6,554 bases of DNA from Nitrososphaerota archaeon (GCA_021157985.1 JAGGVM010000127.1:1-6554); one strand, 5' to 3'. Positions 1 through 5,624 are shown, counted from the first letter of the stretch. The notes: generated by a model not told the origin, from the letters alone. Translations and numbers: made by a program.

Positions 1-314
1 GTCGCCAAAAAACCGATCAGGTAAAATCCTATGAAGTTCGATGGGACCCCGACGGTTAGGCTTAGCAGCGGGTTTCCATGGATCAGCATGTCGCTTATGA
101 AGATGCCGACGGCCGCTCCGACGCCCCCGATCCTCGGAGAGAACAGGACCGAGAACACTGCTGGGATTATGACGGCTGGCCAGAACCTAACGGTCCCGAA
201 GACCGGCGCGAATAATCCCAAATAGGTTAGATAGCCGAAGGCCGCGTAAAGCGCTGCGTTCACGGCGATCAAGGAAGCCTCCAAGCTCGCCCTAATCCTT
301 ACTTCCCCGCTCAC
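1..314 (-). CDS. ECF-type transporter S component, N-terminal part (cut by the left edge)
   Basis: Reading the minus strand from a GTG at 314 gives 104 residues with no stop before the window edge. The product is strongly hydrophobic: a short polar start, then likely membrane segments near residues 11-40, 46-59, 62-78 and 84-104. The pieces VRFWPAVIIP (42-51), GGVGAAVGIFISD (63-75) and GVPSNFIGFYLIGFL (89-103) resemble archaeal proteins annotated as ECF transporter S components, the substrate-binding membrane subunit that works with EcfT and EcfA ATPases to import vitamins or other micronutrients. The substrate cannot be read from this part. The GTG start is chosen because GAGGAG (325-320, minus) lies 5 bases upstream as a good Shine-Dalgarno site. 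The gene is divergent from the PhoU-like regulator. The family call is from memory of sequence style; another small polytopic membrane protein is possible. Confidence 0.66.
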   Translation of the reverse strand, partial: MSGEVRIRASLEASLIAVNAALYAAFGYLTYLGLFAPVFGTVRFWPAVIIPAVFSVLFSPRIGGVGAAVGIFISDMLIHGNPLLSLTVGVPSNFIGFYLIGFLA

Positions 315-374
315 TTCTGCTCCTCGCTCCCCTATTTCTAACCCTAAAAGGCTCGGTTCTTCGGGAGAAGCGGC

Positions 375-388
375 TTAGATAAGTATTA
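375..388 (-). promoter_or_regulatory. Possible TATA element for the S-component gene
   Basis: On the minus strand this AT-rich stretch reads roughly AATACTTATC. It would put transcription start near 350-355, leaving a leader of about 40 bases that contains the GAGGAG ribosome site. A nearer box, CTTTTAG (350-344), would start transcription at or inside the ribosome site, so it fits less well. The call comes from position and composition only. Confidence 0.28.
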
Positions 389-393
389 CATCT

Positions 394-409
394 TGGAAAT
401 CAATATTAA
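394..409 (+). promoter_or_regulatory. BRE/TATA promoter of the AbrB-PhoU gene, leaderless type
   Basis: A purine-rich BRE-like stretch (TGGAAATC) is followed by the TATA-like AATATTAA at 402-409. The TATA centre lies about 28 bases before the ATG at 434, the spacing expected when transcription starts at or next to the start codon. No Shine-Dalgarno site precedes that ATG, which agrees with leaderless translation. The in-frame status of an earlier ATG (412) is excluded by an immediate TAG. Confidence 0.5.
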
Positions 410-417
410 TCATGATT
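408..417. promoter_or_regulatory. Perfect 10-base palindrome next to the TATA box, possible operator
   Basis: AATCATGATT is a perfect inverted repeat. It overlaps the downstream edge of the TATA-like box and lies before the predicted transcription start. A dimeric DNA-binding protein sitting here would block promoter use. The downstream gene itself begins with an AbrB-type DNA-binding domain, so autoregulation is an attractive inference, but nothing in the sequence proves it. Confidence 0.3.
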
Positions 418-433
418 CATTAGTTCAGACGCG

Positions 434-1384
434 ATGCCGAGGAATCTCAGGAACCGGGTTCTGAGAAGCGTAATGAGGAGCGGCGGTTCTCTCGTCGTGA
501 GCCTGCCGAAGAGGTGGGCGGAGTCCGTGAGGATCGGCGACGGCGACTACGTGGTCGTCGAGGTCGCTGGAAGCTCCCTGATAATCTCACCTACCTCCGT
601 GGAAAATGAGAGCGAGGTTAGGCTCAGGTTCAGCTCAGACCTGGCCTCCCTGATCGACAAGGTGGTGGCCGCCTACCTTATGGGATATGATTCGATCAGC
701 ATAGCGTATCCGACCGAGGTAAAGGAGGCCTTGGAGCGCGAGCTCTTCTTCCTAAAGGATAAGCTAATGGGGCTCGAGATAGTCGAGTCGGGCCAATCCT
801 CCATGCGTCTGAGGATGGTTATCGATCCCTTGGAGCTGAAACCCGTTCAGGTGTTGAGGAGGATGTGGAAATTATCCGACGACATGCTCAGGTACTCGCT
901 TAAATCCGCCGCCGGAGAGGTTCCCGAGCCCTTAGGCTTCATCGAGAAAGCCGAAGACGACGTTGACAGGCTATACTTCTATATGGTTAGGGTTCTCAGG
1001 AAGAGCTCCGCCAACCCCGCTCTAGCCGCGCTTCTCGGACTAACGAGCGTTGAGATCTTGGACTACAGGCTCGCCGCCTACTTCCTCGAGAACATAGCGG
1101 ATAGGATTTTCGAGATCGCTGGATTGACTCGGGAAAATATCTCTTCGTTCGATGTCGAAGGTCTCTCGAAGATACTCTTGGAAAATCACGAGCTATCCAT
1201 GGACGCTTTCCTGAATAAGCGGATTGACGTTGTTCCGAGAATAAAGAGGAACTCTGAAACCTTGGTGAAGCTCTTGACTCCTCCTAGGCTGAGAGAAGGA
1301 CAGGTCAAGGTCCGAGACGCCTTGATAAGCATAGCCGATATGCAATACGACATAGCAAGCCTGGCTCTTCCGCAGCTCGCTTAG
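434..1384 (+). CDS. AbrB-domain/PhoU-domain regulator (phosphate uptake regulator-like)
   Basis: This 316-residue protein has an N-terminal SpoVT/AbrB swapped-hairpin domain at about residues 8-53 (RSGGSLVVSLPKRW, then a GDGDYVVVEV strand and an LIISP strand), the usual dimeric DNA-binding fold. After a linker region (about 60-135) come two helical PhoU-like repeats, about 138-235 and 240-312. Acidic helices carry the PhoU-style pattern, for example EKAEDDVDRLYFYMVR at 171-186 and RLAAYFLENIADRIFEIA at 212-229. Archaeal proteins of this layout and of about 330 residues are annotated as PhoU phosphate uptake regulators; the real signal sensed is mostly unproven. No Pst transporter gene is visible here. 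The neighbour across the divergent promoter is a transporter S component, a possible target. The ATG at 434 is supported by a TATA box 25-32 bases upstream and by the AbrB domain starting almost at once. The last codons overlap the aRF1 stop. Confidence 0.85.
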   Translation: MPRNLRNRVLRSVMRSGGSLVVSLPKRWAESVRIGDGDYVVVEVAGSSLIISPTSVENESEVRLRFSSDLASLIDKVVAAYLMGYDSISIAYPTEVKEALERELFFLKDKLMGLEIVESGQSSMRLRMVIDPLELKPVQVLRRMWKLSDDMLRYSLKSAAGEVPEPLGFIEKAEDDVDRLYFYMVRVLRKSSANPALAALLGLTSVEILDYRLAAYFLENIADRIFEIAGLTRENISSFDVEGLSKILLENHELSMDAFLNKRIDVVPRIKRNSETLVKLLTPPRLREGQVKVRDALISIADMQYDIASLALPQLA

Positions 1385-2646
1385 CCTCCGTATCCCTTCA
1401 GGAATCCGGCGGCTCCGCCGAAAGCGTTCTTAAGCATCGCTCCTTCCTCATGCTCCGATGATATCAGCTCGACTTTGGTCCCCGCCTTTTCCGCCTCCTC
1501 GATGTAGAAGTCCACGAGGGATTTTTCCTCGACTACCTCGAGGGTTTTCTGGCCGCATTTTTCGCAGGGCTTCGCGAGTATTTCGGGGAGCTTCGAGACC
1601 TTCTCCTCCTCGGTCATCACGTATTCCTTCTCCGCTCCGCAGTTCGAGCACTTTATCTTTATCCTGTATTTCCCGAGGTCTTCTGAGAGGAGGAGCGTGT
1701 CTATCATCCCGCTTCTCAGAGCTCTCAGCACCTCCTTATCCCCGTAAACTATCCTAGGATTCTCCTTTGTTATCTCCTGCATCAGCTTCCTCACGAGCTT
1801 CTGCTCCTCCACCATCCTGAGATCCTTCAAGAAGTTCTCCGCCCTCTTCACCGCCTCCCTTATCCCTTCTTCGCCCGAGTAAGAAGTATCGACGAGGTGG
1901 ATCTTATCCCTGAACGTGTAATGGAGGTATCCCTTCTCGACGAAGATCTCCTTGGTCGGACCTGGGCCGGCGACTATTATGCCCTTCATCTCGGGATATT
2001 TCAGGAAAATCTCGTTAGCGTGAGCTGCAACCCTCTTGTAGTAGTCGTTCAGGTTCATCTGCCTAAGCCTCTCAAACCTTCTCTGAGACTGGCCTCCGGC
2101 TCGGTGTTTCCCGGGGACTCCGGAAGTAAAGGTCTTGGACTCGATTATCTTCCTTCCGCGCAGAACCGCGACCGCTGCCTCCTCGTTGTCTATCACGAGA
2201 ACCCCGTAGACGTCTTTCTCCCTCAGCAATTCCTTCAATGGATCGAGATAGAATTTGCTGTCACATCGATAGAGGAGGAGGTTTATCGGCTCGGGTGGAA
2301 TTATATGGTAGACCTCTATCTTCTCGTTTCCGACGCCCCCGTTCTGGGGAACCGCTCCGCTGAACACGACTAACCCAGTCGGCCCCGCTCGGTTGAAGAG
2401 CTTTAGCCTCTGGATAGCGCTCTCGATAGCGTCTTGGACGTTTTTCCTCGTGCTCTTCGACTTTATGTTCGCCGCCGTCGCGTATTCCTGCCTGAGATAG
2501 CTTATGATGTCTGATATCGGCTTGTTCGGAGGTATGTAGATCGAGATGAGCTCGGTTCCCCTGCCCTCCTTCGACTCGAGCTCCTTTATCAGCTTCTTGA
2601 ACTTGTAGATCGTTACAGAGTCCTTTCTATCGAGTTTAGCCTCCAT
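1381..2646 (-). CDS. prf1: Archaeal peptide chain release factor 1 (aRF1)
   Basis: This 421-residue protein recognises all three stop codons in the ribosomal A site and triggers hydrolysis of peptidyl-tRNA, acting with aEF1A-GTP and then the recycling ATPase ABCE1. All diagnostic motifs are present: GT at 30-31 (GTE where eukaryotes have GTS), NIKS at 60-63 and YRCDSKF at 126-132 for stop-codon reading, and the catalytic GGQ at 184-186 within HRAGGQSQRRF. The C-terminal domain keeps a zinc-ribbon type pair, C333-x2-C336 and C361-x2-C364, as in many archaeal aRF1 proteins. Length is normal for the family. The start is fixed by GAGGTGA, a near-perfect Shine-Dalgarno site, 6 bases before the ATG. 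It is codirectional with the AK6/Fap7-like gene 108 bases upstream, but its own promoter-like box suggests separate transcription. Its TAA stop shares TTAG with the stop of the convergent regulator gene. Confidence 0.97.
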   Translation of the reverse strand: MEAKLDRKDSVTIYKFKKLIKELESKEGRGTELISIYIPPNKPISDIISYLRQEYATAANIKSKSTRKNVQDAIESAIQRLKLFNRAGPTGLVVFSGAVPQNGGVGNEKIEVYHIIPPEPINLLLYRCDSKFYLDPLKELLREKDVYGVLVIDNEEAAVAVLRGRKIIESKTFTSGVPGKHRAGGQSQRRFERLRQMNLNDYYKRVAAHANEIFLKYPEMKGIIVAGPGPTKEIFVEKGYLHYTFRDKIHLVDTSYSGEEGIREAVKRAENFLKDLRMVEEQKLVRKLMQEITKENPRIVYGDKEVLRALRSGMIDTLLLSEDLGKYRIKIKCSNCGAEKEYVMTEEEKVSKLPEILAKPCEKCGQKTLEVVEEKSLVDFYIEEAEKAGTKVELISSEHEEGAMLKNAFGGAAGFLKGYGG

Positions 2647-2652
2647 ATAGAA

Positions 2653-2659
2653 TCACCTC
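2653..2659 (-). promoter_or_regulatory. Strong Shine-Dalgarno site of aRF1
   Basis: GAGGTGA on the minus strand is complementary to the CCTCC/TCACC end of archaeal 16S rRNA. It lies 6 bases before the ATG at 2646 and decides the start. It is the strongest ribosome site in the window; several other genes here have weak sites or none. Confidence 0.8.
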
Positions 2660-2684
2660 TAACCCTGAGGGTAATAGTCAAAAG

Positions 2685-2696
2685 CCCTTAAACGGG
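2685..2696 (-). promoter_or_regulatory. Probable TATA element of aRF1
   Basis: The minus strand reads CCGTTTAAGGGC here, with a TTTAAG core. A start about 25 bases downstream would fall near 2662-2666 and leave a leader of roughly 16-20 bases, just enough to carry the GAGGTGA site. An imperfect palindrome, ACCCT-g-AGGGT (2662-2672), lies at the predicted start point. Confidence 0.4.
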
Positions 2697-2705
2697 AACA
2701 GGGTT

Positions 2706-2735
2706 CTCCTACTCAATTCTTCCGAGGCATAGGAG
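2706..2735. repeat. 6-base inverted repeat between AK6-like gene and aRF1
   Basis: CTCCTA (2706-2711) and TAGGAG (2730-2735) form perfect arms around an 18-base loop. The element lies downstream of the AK6-like stop codon and upstream of the aRF1 promoter-like box. It could fold in RNA or be a protein site, but arms of this length are common by chance. No T-run follows on the minus strand, so it is not called a terminator. Confidence 0.25.
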
Positions 2736-2754
2736 CCGAAGCCGCTTAAAATGT

Positions 2755-3360
2755 TTATCCTCCAGCGTAGTCGAGGAACCTCAATAATTCATCGAGTCTC
2801 CCAGCTCTCTCAAGCTCTCCTATCCAGTCGATCCTCTGATCAAGCTCCCGAAGCCTTCCCAGCTTCAGCTTCTCAGCAGCCTCCTCCGCCAAGTCCTCAA
2901 GACTCCTGCCGGTGACATCCACCTGAACAACCTTATCCCTACCATATCTCTCAACGGCCTCGGAGAACGGTTGATCGATCAACTCGGCCGAGACGTTTTC
3001 GCGGATTTTCTCGGCGGGGTACCCTCTCGCCTTCAAGACCTCTACGAGCTTCACGGGGTTCATCCTCAAGACTATCGCGTAGATTACCTCCGCGTTCCTC
3101 GGCTTGAAAGGATATATCGAGGCCACGACCCCGAGATCTCCGGAAAGCTCCGCTCCGACGGCGGCCGACACTTTCCTGAAGTCGACCAAATATGCTTGAG
3201 ATTTTTCATCGTAAGACGAGTAAATTTTCTTTTTCTTCACGAGCTCCGGGATGTCGATGAACTCCGCTCCGAGCGACGAGGCCAATTTCGCGGAGAACCT
3301 GGTCTTACCGACCCCGGCCACGCCTAAAACCATTACCACGCTTCTTCTCGACTTTCTCAA
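2755..3360 (-). CDS. AK6/Fap7-type adenylate kinase-like P-loop protein, divergent Walker B
   Basis: The 201-residue product matches the archaeal AK6/Fap7 (CINAP) family. It has a Walker A GVAGVGKT at 13-20, the family segment YDEKSQAYLVD at 50-60, VLRMNP at 97-102, and KARGYPAEKIRENVSAELID at 110-129. Family members have adenylate kinase/ATPase activity, and Fap7 binds Rps14/uS11 during late small-subunit maturation. Where relatives carry a Walker-B-type Asp/Ser-x-His before the VLR strand, this protein reads VVASIYPFKP (78-87), so both residues seem missing. The tail IDWIGELERAGRLDELLRF (177-195) is a common type of extension. The longest reading starts at TTG 3360. GTG 3339 and ATG 3333 are in frame, and ATG 3333 gives MVLGVAGVGKT, closest to family N-termini, so the true start may be 9 codons shorter. 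It is divergent from the GalT-like gene and upstream of aRF1. Confidence 0.82.
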   Translation of the reverse strand: MRKSRRSVVMVLGVAGVGKTRFSAKLASSLGAEFIDIPELVKKKKIYSSYDEKSQAYLVDFRKVSAAVGAELSGDLGVVASIYPFKPRNAEVIYAIVLRMNPVKLVEVLKARGYPAEKIRENVSAELIDQPFSEAVERYGRDKVVQVDVTGRSLEDLAEEAAEKLKLGRLRELDQRIDWIGELERAGRLDELLRFLDYAGG

Positions 3361-3383
3361 CCAGCTATAATTCCAGCCGTAAT

Positions 3384-3393
3384 AACTTAAATC
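3384..3393. promoter_or_regulatory. Shared TATA-like box between divergent AK6-like and GalT-like genes
   Basis: AACTTAAAT on the plus strand reads ATTTAAGTT on the minus strand, so it can serve as a TATA box both ways. For the GalT-like gene it predicts a start near 3414-3418, about 8-11 bases before the ATG. For the AK6-like gene it predicts a start near 3360-3364. A second minus-strand box, ATTATAG (3371-3365), would instead start transcription near 3340, matching GTG 3339 or ATG 3333. The whole intergenic gap is 64 bases. Confidence 0.45.
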
Positions 3394-3424
3394 TTGTCGA
3401 AGAAGACCGAGTTATGAGTGAGCT

Positions 3425-4423
3425 ATGCCCGAGCTAAGGATAGATCCGCTGACCGGAAGGCTCGTCTCCTACGCTCCTGAACGCGCCAAGCGGCCGGTAG
3501 AATTCGGATCGGAAACCCAGCGCCCGATATCCGATGATAGATCCAGATGCCCTTTCTGCCCGGGGAAAGAGGAGAATCTCTCGCCTGCCGTGCTCGTCCT
3601 CGTCAAAGGCGATATGGGCTTGAAGTTCGAGAGAGAATCCGGTGAGGAGAGGAAGAAGAATTGGCTCGTCAAGGTAATTCCCAATCTTTATCCAGCGTTC
3701 TCTAAAGACGACGTTCTCCTCGTCGGTGAAGAGAGGAAGAAGGCTCCGGGGATTCATGAAGTGGTCATAGACACGCCGGTCCACGACGCCTATCCATGGA
3801 AAATGAGCGTAGATCAGCTCCAATACTTCCTCTTAACCGTCAGGGAAAGGCTCAGGCAACTGGAACGAGAACCCGGTATAACATACGCGTGCTTTGGAAA
3901 GAACTTCGGCCCACATTCTGGCGCTTCTCTAATGCATCCGCATACCCACGTCTTCGCGTCTTCTCTCACACCGCCTATAATTCTCAGGGAAGCGGAGAAG
4001 TTGTCCGGAGAGAATTGTCTGCTCTGTGGATATGTAAAGGAGATATCTGGTCCGAGAGCGATCTTATCGACGAAGGGCTTCGCGGCGGTCTGTCCATGGG
4101 CGAGCAGAGAACCATATGAAGTAATGGTTTTCCCGAAGGAGCATTGGAGGCGTTTCACGAACCTCGGGGATCAAGAGCTCTTCGAGCTCGCCAACATGTT
4201 GTCAACAATCTTCAAGGCCATGTGGAAGGTTCTCGGAGACTTCTCGTTCAACATGGTCCTGCACACGAAGCCTAGGGACGTGGATGACTTCCATTGGCAT
4301 ATCGAGATAATTCCGAGGCTTCTGGCCCCCATGGTCTCCGAGGTCGGCTTAGAGGTCTACGTTAACACGGTTTTCCCCGAAGACGCGGCTGAGAAGCTGA
4401 GATCCGCTATAAAGCAAATATGA
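3425..4423 (+). CDS. galT: Galactose-1-phosphate uridylyltransferase family protein with an HPHTH active site
   Basis: The 332-residue protein has the duplicated HIT-like fold of the GalT family. Visible marks are RIDPLTGRLVSYAPER (5-20), a zinc-type C42-x2-C45 (CPFC), H111 in GIHEVVIDTP, and GPHSGASLMHPHTH (162-175) with the nucleophile expected at H173. A second CxxC lies at 198-201, then FPKEHWRRF at 236-244 and FHWHIEIIPRL at 289-299. GalT exchanges UMP between UDP-glucose and galactose-1-phosphate through a uridylyl-His intermediate in the Leloir pathway. The usual Gln after HPHx is His here (H175), so substrate or reaction may differ, for example phosphorolysis or hydrolysis of a nucleotide sugar. 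A weak Shine-Dalgarno-like GAGTGA lies just upstream, and an upstream in-frame stop excludes earlier starts. The stop overlaps the next gene as ATGA, so the two are one operon. Confidence 0.88.
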   Translation: MPELRIDPLTGRLVSYAPERAKRPVEFGSETQRPISDDRSRCPFCPGKEENLSPAVLVLVKGDMGLKFERESGEERKKNWLVKVIPNLYPAFSKDDVLLVGEERKKAPGIHEVVIDTPVHDAYPWKMSVDQLQYFLLTVRERLRQLEREPGITYACFGKNFGPHSGASLMHPHTHVFASSLTPPIILREAEKLSGENCLLCGYVKEISGPRAILSTKGFAAVCPWASREPYEVMVFPKEHWRRFTNLGDQELFELANMLSTIFKAMWKVLGDFSFNMVLHTKPRDVDDFHWHIEIIPRLLAPMVSEVGLEVYVNTVFPEDAAEKLRSAIKQI

Positions 4424-5520
4424 GTCTACGGATCTGTAAACACTTCGGAGTATGCGGCGGATGCAGTTACCTCGACAAACCCTATGAAGAGCAGCTGGAG
4501 GAAAAAGTCCGCGCCGTAAAGGAGCTCTTATCCGTAGAGCCCGAGGAGGTCCACCCATCTCCAAAACAATACTATTACAGGAACAGGATGGATTTCGTTG
4601 CTGCACCCGGCCCCAAAATAGGTTTAAACGTCAGGGGGAAATGGTGGGAAACAGTCGACATAGAGGAGTGTCTGCTTCAATCTCCCGAATCGGACGCCGT
4701 TAGAAATCGTTTTAGAGAGCATATGAGAGAGCGCGGGCTCGAAGGGTGGGACAGGATCAATCGAAGAGGCTTAATCAGGTTTCTCAGCGTTCTCGAAGGG
4801 AAGTATACGGGAGAACGGCTGATCTTCGTCGTGGTATATGAGAAAAACGAGCGGCTCGGTCTCTTCGACTTTCTCGAGAAAGTCAGATCAACCGGGATAA
4901 AGATCACGAGCATAATTCTTGGGATAAACCGCGGAGTCAGAGATGACGCGAGGGCAGAGCAGCTCGAGATCGTCTACGGATCAGAGACGATAACCGAGAA
5001 AATAGGCAGCTTAACCTATCTATTACATCCGAACGCCTTCTTCCAACCCAACTCCTACACTCTGGATACCATGATAAAGACCGCGTTAAGCTTTATGGAC
5101 TTGAAAGGCGGGGAAACGGTTCTAGAGTTGTTTTCAGGAGCAGGGACGTTCACGATTCCGTTCGCCAAAGCGGCTGGCAGAGTGGTGGCCGTGGAAAGCG
5201 ACCCGGACTCCGCCAAGATCGCCGCTCTTAACCTGAAATTGAACAAAGTGAAGAACGTCGAGCTTGTTCAAGAGCGGGCTGAACGGGTTTCTCTGAAATA
5301 CGATTACGTAATCCTCGATCCTCCGAGATCCGGTCTAAGCTATAAGCTCGTGAAAAAACTTAGAAAAGCTAAGCCGAAGAGAATCCTTTACATATCTTGT
5401 AACCCACAGACCCAGGCCAGGGACATCCAGCAGCTCGGCTACAAAATCGACAGGCTTAGCATCATAGACCAGTTCCCGCAAACGCCGCTCATCGAAACCA
5501 TAGCGCTTCTCAAAAAATAA
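4420..5520 (+). CDS. RumA/TrmA-family RNA m5U methyltransferase (TrmU54/RlmD-like), iron-sulfur type
   Basis: This 366-residue enzyme should methylate C5 of a uridine in tRNA or 23S rRNA using SAM. The N-terminus carries a 4Fe-4S ligand set, C6-x5-C12-x2-C15 (VCGGCSY) plus C84. LLHPNAFFQPN (201-211) is the RumA/TrmA substrate-side motif. The Rossmann methylase has VLELFSGAGTF (234-244) for SAM and ILDPPRSGL (298-306). The catalytic nucleophile is C327 in ISCNPQ, and E359 in LIETIALL is the likely general base. There is no TRAM domain in front; the protein begins at the iron-sulfur motif. Pyrococcus abyssi PAB0719 makes m5U54 in tRNA, while its paralogue PAB0760 acts on 23S rRNA, and the target cannot be chosen from sequence alone. 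The start is set by the ATGA overlap with the GalT-like gene, implying coupled translation. Confidence 0.9.
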   Translation: MSLRICKHFGVCGGCSYLDKPYEEQLEEKVRAVKELLSVEPEEVHPSPKQYYYRNRMDFVAAPGPKIGLNVRGKWWETVDIEECLLQSPESDAVRNRFREHMRERGLEGWDRINRRGLIRFLSVLEGKYTGERLIFVVVYEKNERLGLFDFLEKVRSTGIKITSIILGINRGVRDDARAEQLEIVYGSETITEKIGSLTYLLHPNAFFQPNSYTLDTMIKTALSFMDLKGGETVLELFSGAGTFTIPFAKAAGRVVAVESDPDSAKIAALNLKLNKVKNVELVQERAERVSLKYDYVILDPPRSGLSYKLVKKLRKAKPKRILYISCNPQTQARDIQQLGYKIDRLSIIDQFPQTPLIETIALLKK

Positions 5521-5533
5521 CCGGAAAAGCTTC

Positions 5534-5589
5534 CCCATGAGACCTTGGCCGGCTCAGCCGAGAGGAGGCCAGCTCATCGGGCGAAGCCC
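5534..5589 (+). other. GC-rich structured element after the methyltransferase stop
   Basis: Fourteen bases after the stop the plus strand can fold into a long hairpin. CCCATGAG (5534-5541) pairs with CTCAT-c-GGG (5573-5581, one bulged C), and TGGCC (5546-5550) pairs with GGCCA (5567-5571). The apical loop holds AGAGGAGG-type purines. A smaller hairpin, GGGC-GAA-GCCC (5579-5589), overlaps and would compete for the same GGG. The stretch 5521-5674 has no convincing ORF. It may be a 3' UTR structure, a processing or termination signal, or a small RNA; no known family is recognised. Confidence 0.35.
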
Positions 5590-5624
5590 TCCGCCGCGAC
5601 GTTCAATCCTCATCGCCCCTAGCC

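Noticed and set aside
31..225. 64-codon plus-strand frame at the left end
   Set aside because: It is antisense to the hydrophobic S-component frame, which has a good ribosome site and family-like segments; the plus product looks like no known protein.
1897..2373. 158-codon plus-strand open frame inside the aRF1 gene
   Set aside because: It lies wholly antisense to a gene with every aRF1 motif, and its product shows no recognisable domain; high GC at third positions explains the long antisense frame.
2706..2735. Inverted repeat read as an intrinsic terminator of the AK6-like gene
   Set aside because: The loop is long, the arms are short, and no T-run follows on the minus strand; archaeal termination relies mainly on T-rich tracts.
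2971..3327. 118-codon plus-strand frame opposite the AK6-like gene
   Set aside because: It is antisense to a protein with Walker A and AK6 family motifs and has no own ribosome site or recognisable sequence.
3434..4158. Several frames of 71-129 codons overlapping the GalT-like gene on both strands
   Set aside because: They overlap a gene with clear active-site motifs and mutually overlap one another, as expected of shadow frames.
4349..4606. 85-codon minus-strand frame across the GalT/methyltransferase junction
   Set aside because: Both genes underneath are certain and their ATGA overlap is normal operon structure; the antisense product is rich in Arg/Pro/Leu without domain signs.
5335..5538. 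67-codon minus-strand frame over the end of the methyltransferase gene
   Set aside because: It is antisense to the conserved SCNP and general-base region of the enzyme and shows no recognisable motif.
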